A stretch of 64,000 bases of DNA from Hyalangium versicolor (GCF_020103695.1 NZ_JAHXBF010000008.1:1-64000); one strand, 5' to 3'. Numbered from the stretch's first letter, positions 32,406-42,000 are shown. A program made the numbers and translations. Notes: generated from the sequence alone by a model not told the origin.

Positions 32406-33320
32406 GTGCGGAGGTCGAGTTGGCGCAAAGTCGTGGTGGCCTTTAGCGGCGTGCTGCTGCCATTGCCGCTCGTGCTGCTGTTGTGGGCACTGTTGAAGCC
32501 GGAGGTGCCAGTGGATGCACCTCCAGGTGGGCGTGTCAGCCCCATGCTCAACCAGGAGCAGCGCATGAGTTTGGTGACGTACGGTCGGCACTGTGGGCCG
32601 GACGCGAAATGTGAGCCGCCGTTGGGATGCTTGTTCGACGCCCGGTACCCACGGTCGACCTGCACGGATAGCCAGTGCATGACGGATGCACAATGCCAGG
32701 AAGGCCAGTCATGCCAGACGCTAGCCACCTGGGGAGGTGGGCCGCAGGTGCGCGTCTGCGTCCCCATTGGCCCGCGCCAGGAGGGGGAGGGATGTGTCAG
32801 GCTTCCACGGAACAAAGCAAACTCCTGCGCTCCTGGATTGGTATGCGGTGGTCGTGTCGAGGGTTGGTGCGCCCATTCATGCCGTCCAGGCCGCGCACCA
32901 GGCTGTCCCGCAGGCTTCTTCTTCGCTGATACCGAGCCTCAACCTCTATGCCTGCCCACGTGTGAGAAGCGCGGCTGCCCCACGGGGCAGCAGTGCGTCC
33001 CCTTCAGCGAAGGCGCTTCCATGTGCGCACAGGTGTATGGCCCCCAGTGCCAGCAGACCCCTTGTGCTGATGGCCGGAAGTGCGAAGTGATCTATGAGCC
33101 ATCGCATCCAGACAAGGTCTGGATGGAGTGCGTCGAGAAGTGTGGCGAGGGCTTACCCCCCTGTGGCACCGGGAAGGTCTGCGATGGATGGCACTGCCTA
33201 CCAGCCTGCGACCCTCAGGGCTCGGATGTGTGTGGTGAGGGCTATCACTGCAGCCGCAGTTGGGAGGACGGGCCCTTCTCATGCCAGCCGCTTTATTGGG
33301 ATTGGACGATGGGAATCTGA
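32406..33320 (+). CDS. Membrane-anchored Cys-rich (Dickkopf/EB-like) protein, copy 3
   Basis: A 304-residue paralogue from a GTG start. The anchor helix (VVVAFSGVLLPLPLVLLLWA) is followed by ISPML-like VSPMLNQEQRMSLVTYGRHC and the same array of Cys modules (CMTDAQCQEGQSC, GWCAHSCRPGRAPGCPAGFF). One module has FFADTEPQPLC where copy 2 has FFCADTEPQPTC, so a cysteine is replaced by phenylalanine. The C-terminus differs (CQPLYWDWTMGI). Its upstream partner lipoprotein is only a relic, and it is divergent from rsmE. Function unknown. Confidence 0.78.
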   Translation: MRRSSWRKVVVAFSGVLLPLPLVLLLWALLKPEVPVDAPPGGRVSPMLNQEQRMSLVTYGRHCGPDAKCEPPLGCLFDARYPRSTCTDSQCMTDAQCQEGQSCQTLATWGGGPQVRVCVPIGPRQEGEGCVRLPRNKANSCAPGLVCGGRVEGWCAHSCRPGRAPGCPAGFFFADTEPQPLCLPTCEKRGCPTGQQCVPFSEGASMCAQVYGPQCQQTPCADGRKCEVIYEPSHPDKVWMECVEKCGEGLPPCGTGKVCDGWHCLPACDPQGSDVCGEGYHCSRSWEDGPFSCQPLYWDWTMGI

Positions 33321-33493
33321 AGCAGGGGCTGCCCGAAAGAGGAGGCGGCACTTGTCTTGGAGCGATGAGGCGATTTCCTCTCTTTCTTGAGTCGGCCTGT
33401 GTTTTCCTCCTTTAATAATCAAGAGTGATCTTTCCGGTTCATAGGGAACGATCAGACTCCGAGGTTCTTCGTCCTATCGCCTATGAGGTCTAC

Positions 33494-34531
33494 ATGCACG
33501 GTTCGTTCATAATCATCGTTGTAGTCTCTTTTCTCGGAGTCGTCCGTTCTGCCCATGCACAGACCGCTGACATCCCGCATGCTTCTGAGGCGGAGGCTGC
33601 CTCTGCCAACAAGGGCGCCCAACTCGACGGAGCGGCTGTGGCGAACGAGTCGTCTGCGCTCAAAGTGCAATCGGCACAAATCGAGGCGAAGGCCGCGAAA
33701 GAGGAGGCCACAGCGGCGAAGGAGGACTTCGATACGCTGAAGAGCGGCAAACTCATCAGCTCGGGACTCACCGGCGGTCTCGCTCTGGCCGTTCAAACCC
33801 CGCTTGGAACCGTCAACTCGACGGGCCAGCAATCGTCGAAGGCAGTCGCTATGCCATACGTGCTAATGCTGCCGGCATATTTCGCCAAACCTGAAGCGGT
33901 GCGGGTTTACTGTGCCTCCACTTGGGGCAGCGGCAGTGAGAGCACAGCCCAGCGGGCGGCGATGGCGATCGCAAAGGAGCGCGCGGAGTTGCTCTTTGAC
34001 GCTGTCGTATCCGCCATCCACGCTGATCAAAAGGACGATGCCGCCATTGCGACCCAACTTCTGGGTGACAAGGCAATCGAGGTTACCAGAGACAACACAA
34101 CAAGGAAGGTCTATAGCGCCCAAGAAGTGGTCGCGGCCATTCGCGACTGGGACTCGTCGACCACAAGCGATCAAACGGCGAAATCGAATAAGCGTAACGA
34201 AATCATCCAATGGCTCGCTGCCCAGGACTGGAACCCCTCGCTGAAGGGGCGTTGCGGCTCGACGAAAGTTGGAGTCTGGGTCGGCAAGCCGATCGCCTAC
34301 GATGTCCGTTCCACAGTGAAGGACGCAGGACAAGCGGAGCGGCAATTCTCGTCGGTCGTAGCCTTCGGCTTGGGGTACAGCCCCAACGCATACTTCTCCA
34401 TCCTCGGTGGTGTGACTCTCGGAAACATCTCAGACGTGCGGGACGATAACACGAAAGTCGACGTGCCATGCTGGGCGGGAACCGTAGCGATTGGCGGAAA
34501 TCTCGACCTCCTTGGTGGAGTGTTCAAGTAG
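33494..34531 (+). CDS. Exported protein of unknown function
   Basis: A 345-residue protein with a signal peptide (GSFIIIVVVSFLGVVRSAHA, cleavage before QTAD). Residues about 30-85 form an alanine-rich coiled coil (SAQIEAKAAKEEATAAKEDF). The remainder mixes alpha and beta, with SSGLTGGLALAVQTPLGTVN and a C-terminal beta-rich end (VVAFGLGYSPNAYFSILGGV). I recognise no family; the final part could be a membrane-associated beta barrel fragment. GAGG precedes the chosen ATG by seven bases. GC content is lower than neighbours, suggesting horizontal transfer. It sits alone in an accessory island. Confidence 0.65.
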   Translation: MHGSFIIIVVVSFLGVVRSAHAQTADIPHASEAEAASANKGAQLDGAAVANESSALKVQSAQIEAKAAKEEATAAKEDFDTLKSGKLISSGLTGGLALAVQTPLGTVNSTGQQSSKAVAMPYVLMLPAYFAKPEAVRVYCASTWGSGSESTAQRAAMAIAKERAELLFDAVVSAIHADQKDDAAIATQLLGDKAIEVTRDNTTRKVYSAQEVVAAIRDWDSSTTSDQTAKSNKRNEIIQWLAAQDWNPSLKGRCGSTKVGVWVGKPIAYDVRSTVKDAGQAERQFSSVVAFGLGYSPNAYFSILGGVTLGNISDVRDDNTKVDVPCWAGTVAIGGNLDLLGGVFK

Positions 34532-34678
34532 CTGGCGTTCTCGTCGCTGCGAGCGAAATCCCGCGCTTCCTGTGGTTCGTCTCTACCCTGCGGCGCTACC
34601 GCATCGCGCCCCGCCAGGTCAACGCCTCCAGACCGCTCTTCACCCGGCGGGCTACTGCCGGCCGCTGAGCGTAACCCA

Positions 34679-34727
34679 ATGGCCATCATGGATGTGAATG
34701 ACGCACCTCTCGGTCGATGATGGCCAT
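34679..34727. repeat. 11-bp inverted repeat
   Basis: ATGGCCATCAT (34679-34689) and ATGATGGCCAT (34717-34727) are perfect inverted copies separated by 27 bases. It lies about 50 bases before the maturase relic. It may be a structural remnant of a mobile element or intron, or a terminator-like stem; no T-tract follows. Confidence 0.45.
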
Positions 34728-34776
34728 CAATTTGCCCGCTCGCTCGTCCACTAATGAGCCTGCTCGGTAACACCTG

Positions 34777-34857
34777 TTGGGATTCACCTACCACTGGGGC
34801 TTGTCGAGGAAGGGCAAGTGGGTGGTGAAACTGAGGACTGCGAAGGATCGCTTCATC
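34777..34857 (+). pseudogene. Relic of a group II intron reverse transcriptase/maturase
   Basis: Twenty-seven codons read LGFTYHWGLSRKGKWVVKLR followed by TAKDRF. This matches the highly conserved segment after the RT palm in group II intron proteins (typically FLGFTHYWG-S-KG-W-V-K-KTAK-R). There is no other RT or maturase domain, and the frame degenerates after DRF. A short but distinctive signature. Confidence 0.6.
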
Positions 34858-35007
34858 CCAAGAGGATGTTTGCCTGGCAGCGTGGGCAACGGTCGCACCC
34901 GCGTTCTCCGGAAGCTGTGCGTCTGTCTGCTGAGAGGGGTGCTGCGGAGTGGAAGAGGCTCAAGTAGGAGCCCGCGGTGGTTCTCCGTCAACGGGGCCCT
35001 GTGAGAC

Positions 35008-35163
35008 GGGGAGTCGTGTATCGCGGGTCTGTTTGAGTCCTTGGAGGAGCAGTTCCTGGGTGAAGTCGGGTGTGAGGACCATGGAGCCGAAGTAGTTCTT
35101 CCCCACGTGTGCAGCGCTGACGAGCACCACGCGGTCGACGCCGAGGGAGGCCACTGCCGGGAG
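35008..35163 (-). pseudogene. Partial duplicate of rsmE
   Basis: The minus strand reads ASLGVDRVVLVSAAHVGKNY and PDFTQELLLQGLKQTRDTRL, close to the rsmE gene at about 31790-31940 (VASLGVDRVVLVNAARVEKS and so on). Both DNA ends of the similarity are abrupt. Only about 50 codons are present, without start or SAM-binding site. It is probably a by-product of a past duplication of the rsmE-Cys-rich gene junction, since copy 3 lies beside the intact rsmE. Confidence 0.75.
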
Positions 35164-35277
35164 TTCCTATGCGATGCTCCGGTCTTCTGACGGGCCGTGG
35201 GCGATGTCACGATGCATGTGCCCACGGCATGCATGGGAGGCGGCTTGTGGTGTAACGACCGGTTTCTTCCGAGGCGC

Positions 35278-36126
35278 ATGCTGGCCCTGAGTGCCAGCGT
35301 GATGTGGATGGCTTGCGGTGCGGTTCGCCTCCAGCAGGGGCAGCAATACGCCCAGACCACGGATTCGGCGACGAGCGCCTGTCGTCAGGCACCTGAGTTG
35401 TGCGCACCTGGGCCGGGGGAGAAGGTGGCAGTTGTGCCCCACCTGAGGCTCGTCCCGCCACCGGAACCGCTGCCTCCACCAAGCATGGGCGTGTCCTCGG
35501 TAGCGACGGCGGTGATGGGCGCCGGGGTGATCAAGGCCAGTGGCGCGTTGGATGCGGAACTGCAAGCGAACATCGACACGGCGTTGGCCGAATGCGCCCC
35601 GCAAGCCCGGTTGGAGGTGATGGCAAGGTACTTCGGGAATCGAGGGCCGACGCAGGAAGAGTGCGCGGAGCAAGTGGGCACGGACAGCCAGGGGCGGCCT
35701 GTCACGCGAGCGATGCGACTGGGAGAGGAGCAGCACCATGTGGCGCTCAAGTGTGCCGAGGAGAAGCTCAAGCGGTTGAAGCCAGGGGGCTTCAGCCTCA
35801 TGCCTCGCTACCGCGTCAATCCGCAGTCGGCTGGAGCAGAATACATTCCTCAAGAGGAGGTGCAGGTGTTGCTCCAGCAGGGACGGCATGCGGAGCTGCG
35901 AGGGACGATCGAGCCGGACATCGTCATTCACCAACAGGGGAAGCCGCATGAGGTCCAGGACGTCTACGACTTCAAGTTCCCATGCGTGAACACGGGCAAG
36001 GTGTCTCCGTGGCGGCGATACCCGACTGGGCACCCTTACGAAGACAGCAATCAGGGGCAGGTGTACGCGAGGGCCTTGGGTGGAACGCCTGCACGTGTTC
36101 AGCCTCATGTGGGAGTCGTTCGATGA
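35278..36126 (+). CDS. Lipoprotein polymorphic toxin with PD-(D/E)XK-like C-terminal domain
   Basis: A 282-residue protein beginning MLALSASVMWMACGAVRLQQ, with lipobox MACG. The frame is open upstream to 35197, so the start is uncertain. Residues about 75-145 include a glycine-rich hydrophobic segment (VSSVATAVMGAGVIKASGAL) and a Cys/Glu helix region. The C-terminal 90 residues contain RGTIEPDIVIHQQGKPHEVQ then VYDFKFPCVNTGKV and SNQGQVYARALGGTP, a D-x(n)-D-x-K spacing with a Q-x3-Y motif as in PD-(D/E)XK nucleases. The stop overlaps a DUF3396-type immunity gene (ATGA). Myxobacteria use such lipoprotein toxins in outer-membrane exchange; that role is inferred. Confidence 0.7.
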   Translation: MLALSASVMWMACGAVRLQQGQQYAQTTDSATSACRQAPELCAPGPGEKVAVVPHLRLVPPPEPLPPPSMGVSSVATAVMGAGVIKASGALDAELQANIDTALAECAPQARLEVMARYFGNRGPTQEECAEQVGTDSQGRPVTRAMRLGEEQHHVALKCAEEKLKRLKPGGFSLMPRYRVNPQSAGAEYIPQEEVQVLLQQGRHAELRGTIEPDIVIHQQGKPHEVQDVYDFKFPCVNTGKVSPWRRYPTGHPYEDSNQGQVYARALGGTPARVQPHVGVVR

Positions 36127-37034
36127 CTGAGCACTATCCCCGGATTCGCCATCCCGGTGATAACGGCAGCCTCCTGATCCGTGAGGGACTGAGCTTCACC
36201 TTCTACATGCGCCGCTCGCACTCCGAAGTGGCGCATCGGGTGTTGAGCGCGCTGGAGACGTATCTGCGCTTCATTGGCCCAGGCTCCCTCGGCTGGTACG
36301 CCGATGAGGAAGGTGAATTGCACCCACTCGATGAGCGCGGTTGGGAATGGACGCGGCGTGAGCTCTTGGGAGACAGGCTGCGCAGCGCGCAACTGATGGA
36401 CGCCTCCAGAGCCGAGGATCGCTACCGCTTCGAATATTGGGGCAAGGATCTCGAATCTTCCCTGGGGAGGAACAAAGCGAACGCCGTGTGCTCGGCAACG
36501 TTCTGGCTGCCTACGGAGGTTTTGGAGGAGCAAGGACCGGAGCGGGTGCGGGCACTGGCCATGGAGCTGGCGGCCCCTCTCCCGCTCTGTTCCGGGCACG
36601 GAGGGCTGTCCTTCAATGCGGAGTATGACGTTCCAGGCGTACGGAGGGTGCTGTCGCAATATTGGTTTCGCCATCCAGGTATCGATGTCTACGACTCGCC
36701 GTGTGACTACTCCTGGGAGGTGGGCACTCGGGTGAGAGCGCCTCACTGGCTCACGTTCCTGGGGCCGCCCGTGCTGGAAGAGTTGGGTGGATGGGAGGGA
36801 CTGCGCTCACGGCTCCACACTCCAAGCACCACGGTCCAGGCGATAGAAGAGGACAAGGTCCTCATCACCCTGGGGCCCTGGCCCGAGGCCGGTGATACCG
36901 AGCGAGGTGACACGCTCCCGGCCTATCGCGAACTGGCCAAGGTGCTCGAACCCTGGCGCTTCGAGGAACCCAACAGGCTCGTGCTCCAGTCTATGGAGGA
37001 GACCCGGCGCTGGGAACGGCGCTTTCTGGATTGA
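36123..37034 (+). CDS. DUF3396-type (type VI immunity family) protein
   Basis: A 303-residue cytoplasmic protein. It starts inside the stop codon of the toxin gene. The sequence features include LSFTFYMRRSHSEVAHRVLS near the N-terminus, YRFEYWGKDL and PGVRRVLSQYWFRHPGIDVY in the middle and PHWLTFLGPPVLEELGG near residue 220, which together resemble the DUF3396 family of immunity proteins. It should neutralise the adjacent nuclease-like toxin in the producing cell. Confidence 0.78.
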   Translation: MTEHYPRIRHPGDNGSLLIREGLSFTFYMRRSHSEVAHRVLSALETYLRFIGPGSLGWYADEEGELHPLDERGWEWTRRELLGDRLRSAQLMDASRAEDRYRFEYWGKDLESSLGRNKANAVCSATFWLPTEVLEEQGPERVRALAMELAAPLPLCSGHGGLSFNAEYDVPGVRRVLSQYWFRHPGIDVYDSPCDYSWEVGTRVRAPHWLTFLGPPVLEELGGWEGLRSRLHTPSTTVQAIEEDKVLITLGPWPEAGDTERGDTLPAYRELAKVLEPWRFEEPNRLVLQSMEETRRWERRFLD

Positions 37035-37152
37035 GCCTCCAGCCACTCAACGTGCACGTGGAAATCCGAGACTTCTCGCACTTCTTAGGTGAATGGCGAG
37101 GTGCTTGAAGCGACCTCCGCGCTGGTGGCGGCAATGAAGCGAGCTGGTATGA

Positions 37153-37473
37153 CTGGCATACCAGAAGGAGTCCCAAGGAGATCAGTCGGCAGCGGTGGCG
37201 GATACGGCGGCAGTGGCCTTCGCTGAGCCTCTCGCGCCCGGGCCTCCAGAGGATCGCACCGCTCCAGTCGTGACGCAGTTTCCCGAGAAACCCCTCCCCA
37301 ACCAGCGCAAGCCGCCGTGCAAACAGCCAGGGGAGGAGGAGTTGCGCGGCGGGTGTTGGTACCGCATGGGTGATGCTCGACCACCGTGCGGAGAGAACGC
37401 ATACGCCTGGAACGGGGCCTGTTACCTGCCTTCGCTGCTGACCGGTCGGCAGCCTGCGGCGGCTCCTCAGTGA
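37153..37473 (+). pseudogene. C-terminal relic of a Ser/Thr kinase
   Basis: The frame opens after a TGA at 37150-37152 and reads KPLPNQRKPPCKQPGEEELR then GGCWYRMGDARPPCGENAYA and WNGACYLP. Myxobacterial Ser/Thr kinases often end in just this form: a Pro-rich linker, PPC, NGGCW, PPC and a terminal Cys-Tyr-Pro segment. There is no kinase domain upstream. The signature is distinctive but the family end is recalled, not tested. Confidence 0.55.
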
Positions 37474-37518
37474 AGGGGGCTCCATGACAGGGTGCCGTGA
37501 GTCGCGGGGATGGGACCG

Positions 37519-39006
37519 CTACGGCGCTCCGCGCTTCACCGCCAGTCTTGCCGCTGGATCTCCCAGCAGCAGATAGCCGCGCAGATCCTGGCGCCGCATC
37601 CACAGCAGTCCGTGCCGCACGGGATCGGTCGGGTCCGGATGCCCATACAGCTGCGCGTCCGCTCGCGCCTGATAGTTCGCCATCAGGCGGTCGTTGTCCT
37701 CCTGGTAGTGGCGCATCAGCGCGGCGTGGGCCACGCCCGCGCGGCTGCCTTTCGCCAGCACCTCCAGCACCGCGAGGATGCGGGAGGCCCGGCTGCTTGA
37801 CGCGTTCTCCACGTCCGTGAAGGACAGCGTCCAGGCCAAATCGCTGTGGCCGATGATCGCCAGCGGGCCCTGCTCGTTCGCCAGCAGCGCCTGCGGAAGT
37901 GCCGCCAGGAACGGCCGCTCTCCCGCACCGGGCAGGCTCGCCAGCACTGACGTAGCCGGGCTCGACCAGGCTCCCTCCTGTGCGAGTCGGCTCACCCAGG
38001 CGTGGAAGGTACTCTTCGCCGGAGTCGCCGCACCGAAGCAGGACACGTTGAACCACATGCCTCCGGGCAGGAACGGAGTGTGGCGCATCAGCTCTCCCGT
38101 GAGCGCCTGCGCCCGCCCCACGGAGAGGGCCCCCTGGCGGGCACGCTGCTCCTCGGCCGAGACCCACCCCTGCGTCGGCCTTCCGAGCCCATGAGCCATC
38201 GAGAGCATCACCCCCGCTTGAGCCTGGCCTACCGCGCGCAGCAGCTCCTCCGGGCTCGAGCCGTCATAGGGGATGTCCACGAGCTCCAGCGCGGGCCACT
38301 TCGCCTTCCACCGGGTTCCGATCGCCTCGCGGCAGGGCTCCATCAACACCTGGTGCCCTTGCGTCGTGGCGAGCGTGCCATCCCGCGCCGTGTAGATCAG
38401 CACATTCGGGGCCTCTTTCACCTCGGTACGCAGCTCCCTGGCGAGGAGCTTCGTCACATATGCCGCGCAGCCTTCGAGGTCCGGCTCACCGTTCGGCCGT
38501 CCTACATGGAGCCGTCCCACGCACGCTCCCTGCGCGAGCACCTGCTGGAGTTCGAGGGAGACGTGGTGCAGATCTCCGAGGATCAGCAGGTACCACGGGC
38601 GCTCCTCCTCGGGCACGTCCTCGGCCTGGAGCACCGAGTCCTTCCACGCCACCGCCCGGGCCGCGTCCATATCCGCGGGGACGCGGTAGACCTTCGCCGG
38701 GGCACCTTGCTCTTTCTCGCGGTGCGCGATGAGCGGAGCGATGGCTCGCAGGATCGCGTCTCCCACGTCCCCCTCCGGGGCGATGACTCCCCAGCGCTGC
38801 GCCGTGAGATCGTTCCGGCCCGCGTCGGCGCTCTGCCACGTCGGCACCTCGACGCGTCCCGGAAGCGGCGTGGGCCTGGGAGTAGCCTGGAGGGCCTCCA
38901 CCTCCAGCCCCTGATCGAGCACGGGCAGGTGGTCCTCCGCTCGGGCGAGGAGGAGCTGGAGTCCGGCTTCTGCCAGGGACGGAAGGGTGGGCTTCGAAGA
39001 ACTCAT
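37519..39006 (-). CDS. Caspase-like (clan CD) peptidase of the CHAT-STAND operon
   Basis: A 495-residue soluble protein. The caspase-like region spans about residues 200-360. Catalytic His is proposed in VMLSMAHGLGRPTQ (His272) and catalytic Cys in MWFNVSCFGAATPA (Cys323), with the strand NVLIYTARDGTLATTQGH before them; this is the H-G...(S/A)-C-F/x-G layout of clan CD peptidases. The N-terminal 150 residues contain a strand-helix module (WYLLILGDLHHVSLELQQVL). The C-terminal 130 residues are helical (LLANEQGPLAIIGHSDLAWT and onward). Third gene of the operon; the ATG overlaps the stop of the WD40-STAND gene (ATGA), implying fixed stoichiometry. Likely an effector. Confidence 0.75.
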   Translation of the reverse strand: MSSSKPTLPSLAEAGLQLLLARAEDHLPVLDQGLEVEALQATPRPTPLPGRVEVPTWQSADAGRNDLTAQRWGVIAPEGDVGDAILRAIAPLIAHREKEQGAPAKVYRVPADMDAARAVAWKDSVLQAEDVPEEERPWYLLILGDLHHVSLELQQVLAQGACVGRLHVGRPNGEPDLEGCAAYVTKLLARELRTEVKEAPNVLIYTARDGTLATTQGHQVLMEPCREAIGTRWKAKWPALELVDIPYDGSSPEELLRAVGQAQAGVMLSMAHGLGRPTQGWVSAEEQRARQGALSVGRAQALTGELMRHTPFLPGGMWFNVSCFGAATPAKSTFHAWVSRLAQEGAWSSPATSVLASLPGAGERPFLAALPQALLANEQGPLAIIGHSDLAWTLSFTDVENASSSRASRILAVLEVLAKGSRAGVAHAALMRHYQEDNDRLMANYQARADAQLYGHPDPTDPVRHGLLWMRRQDLRGYLLLGDPAARLAVKRGAP

Positions 39007-42000
39007 GGCGTGGGCTCCGGGGAAGGCGCTTCGGTCGCCGTGAAGAAGGGGGCGCGCCCGTAAGAGCGCTCACAAGCCTCGTATCGCTCCTGTGCCTGGG
39101 CTTCACGCTCGTCCAGGTAGAGCCGGCGTGTTTCGGGAGGGAGACAGTCGATGTTGGCCTCACGCAGCAAGCGCTGGAGTTCAGGAATGGTTACAGGCCA
39201 CACGCGGGCTGTCTGGTCAGACGATGCGGTGACCACGCGCTGGCCGTCCGGGCTGAAACTCGCCGACCAGACATGACCCTCATGGCCGTGCAGGACCACC
39301 GGCGCAGTCTTCCCATCTACAGGCCAGACCCGGGCCGTTTGATCAGAGGATGCGGTGACCACGCGCCGGCCATCCGGGCTGAAACTCGCCCTCCAGACAC
39401 TGCCCTCATGGCCGCGCAGGACCACCGGTGCAGTCTTCCCATCCACAGGCCACACGCGGGCCGTCTGGTCCTGCGAGGTGGTGACCACGCGCTGGCCATC
39501 CGGGCTGAAGCTCGCCGAGAGGATAGGGCCCTCATGGCCGCGCAGGACCACCGGCGCAGCCTTGCCATCCACAGGCCACACGCGGGCCGTCTGGTCCTCT
39601 GAGGCGGTCACCACGCGCCGACCATCCGGGCTGAAGTTTGCCGAGAGGATAGGGCCCTCATGGCCGTGCAGGACCATCGGCGCAGCCTTTCCACCCACAG
39701 GCCACACGCGGGCCGTCTGGTCCTCTGAGGCGGTCACCACGCGCAGGCCGTCCGGACTGAAACTCGCCCATAGGACAGGGCCTTCATGGCCGCGCAAGAC
39801 TACCGGCTCAGTCTTCCCATCCACGGACCACACGCGGGCCGTCTGGTCCTCTGAGGCGGTAACCACGCGTAGGCCGTCCGGGCTGAAGCTCGCCGACCAG
39901 ACATAGTCTTCATGGCCGCGCAAGACCACCGGCTCAGTCTTCCCATCCACAGGCCATACGCGGGTTGTCCAGTCCTCCGAGGCGGTCACCACGTGCTGGC
40001 CATCCGGGCTGAAGCTCGCCGATCGGACATAGCCCTCATGGCCTCGCAGGACCACCGGTGCAGTCATCCCATCCACAGGCCACACGCGGGCCGTCTGGTC
40101 AAACGAGGCGGTGACTACGCGTCGGCCGTCGGGGCTGAAGCTCGCTGAATTGACATAGCCTTCATGTCCGCGCAGGACCACTGGCGCGGCTTTGCCATCC
40201 ACGGGCCACACCCGAGCCGTCTGGTCAGACGAGGCGGTCGCCACGCGCAGGCCGTCCGGGCTGAAACTCGCCCACCAGACAGGGCCTTCATGGCCGCGCA
40301 GGACCACCGGTGCAGTCTTCCCATCCACAGGCCACACGCGGGCCGTCTGGTCCTCCGAGGTGGTCACCACGCGCAGGCCGTCCGGGCTGAAACTCGCCCA
40401 CCAGACATTGCCCTCATGGCCGCGCAGGACCACCGGTGCAGTCATCCCATCCACGGGCCACACCCGAGCCGTCTGGTCAGACGAGGAGGTCACCACGCGC
40501 AGGCCGTCCGGGCTGAAGCTCGCCAACCAGACAGGGCCTTCGTGGCCGCGCAGGACTACCGGCGCAGCCTTGCCATCCACAGGCCATACGCGGGCCGTCT
40601 GGTCCTCCGAGGAGGTCGCCACGCGCAGGCCGTCCGGGCTGAAGCTCACCCATAGGACAGGGCCCTCATGGCCGCGCAGGACCACCGGTGCAGTCATCCC
40701 ATCCACAGGCCACACGCGGGCCGTCTGGTCAAATGAGGAGGTCACCACGCGCTGGCCATCCGGGCTGAAGCTCGCCCTCCAGACATTGCCCTCATGGCCG
40801 CGCAGGACCACCGGTGCAGCCTTGCCATCCACAGGCCAGACCCGGGCCGTCTGGTCAGCCGAGGTGGTGACCACGCGCAGGCCGTCCGGGCTGAATCTCG
40901 CCAACCAGACAGGGCCTGCATGGCCGCGCAGGACTACCGGCGCAGCCTTGCCATCCACAGGCCACACGCGGGCCGTCTGGTCCTCCGAGGCGGTCGCCAC
41001 GCGCAGGCCGTCTGGGCTGAAGCTCACCCATCGGACAGGGCCTTCATGGCCGCGCAGGACCACCGGCGCAGCCTTGCCATCCACAGGCCATACCCACGCA
41101 GTTCCATCCGCACACCCTACAGCCACACGCATCCCATCCGGACTGAATGAGACCACGCGGGCGAATCCATGACACCGCAGGGTGACCTTCGGAACCCCCT
41201 TGAGGAGAACATCCAGGGCGAATTGCTCCCACCCGCGGGCCTGATCGGGGCGTCTCAACTCCAGCAGGAAATGGGCGGCCAGGTCCGGGCTGCCGCGTTC
41301 TTCCTGCTCTCGTGCCGCCGCCATCAGCGCATGCTCTCTCGCCCGAATCCCCGCCTCTTCCGCCGCCATCCTCGCCTCCTCCGCTTTCCGCCGCTGCAGC
41401 AGCGCCCAGAGCATCACCAGGCCCATCAGCACCGCCACCACCACCGCTCCCCCCGCCACCAACGCCAGCCTCCGCCTCGCGGCACGTTCCTGCTGGAGCC
41501 TTCGCTCCTGCTCCTCCCGCTCCTTTCGCGCCCGCTCCTTCTGCTCCCGCTCCTCCCGTTGCTTCAGCACCTTGCTCGCCAGCCAGTCATGCCCCAGCTC
41601 GAAATACCGGCTGCCCTCGTGCTCTTCCGCTCGCAGCACCGCGTGGCTCTCCAGGCGGCTCAGTACCTCGCGAGCCTCCGCCTCCGAGAGCCCCTTCATT
41701 CCCCCAAGCGCCTGCCGTTCCATCAGCAACGCCCGGCTCCCGTCCCGGGTAACGAGGTGCCGCTCCAGCAGATCGCGCGCTGGGAGCTTCAGCGGGCCCA
41801 ACTCCTCCAGCGTCGCTTCGAGGTACCGGTGCAGAATCGGCTCGGCCTCCAATTGCCCTTCCCCATCCCGAGCCCGCTCCTCCCACAGCGACCGGCACAC
41901 AATCTGGGCGAAGGCGGTCTGGACCTCGGCCTCCTCTGTCGGGTCCTGCCCCGCCACCCTCACCTGCAGCATGAGCTGGGACAGCACCGCGGAGTCCCAC

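Larger units (their letters stand above)
34532..35277. other. Gene-free mosaic of relics
   Basis: About 745 bases without an intact gene: an 11-bp inverted repeat, a group II intron maturase relic, and a partial rsmE duplicate on the minus strand. It has the appearance of an insertion and deletion hotspot upstream of the toxin gene. Confidence 0.6.

Noticed and set aside
35197..35277. Longer start for the lipoprotein toxin
   Set aside because: The additional residues separate the N-terminus from the lipobox and contain no usual signal-peptide start; a shorter start gives a proper leader. The true start remains open.
39165..41180. Regular repeats that could look like a CRISPR array
   Set aside because: The units are 126 bases, in frame, without spacers, and encode WD40 blades inside a long gene.
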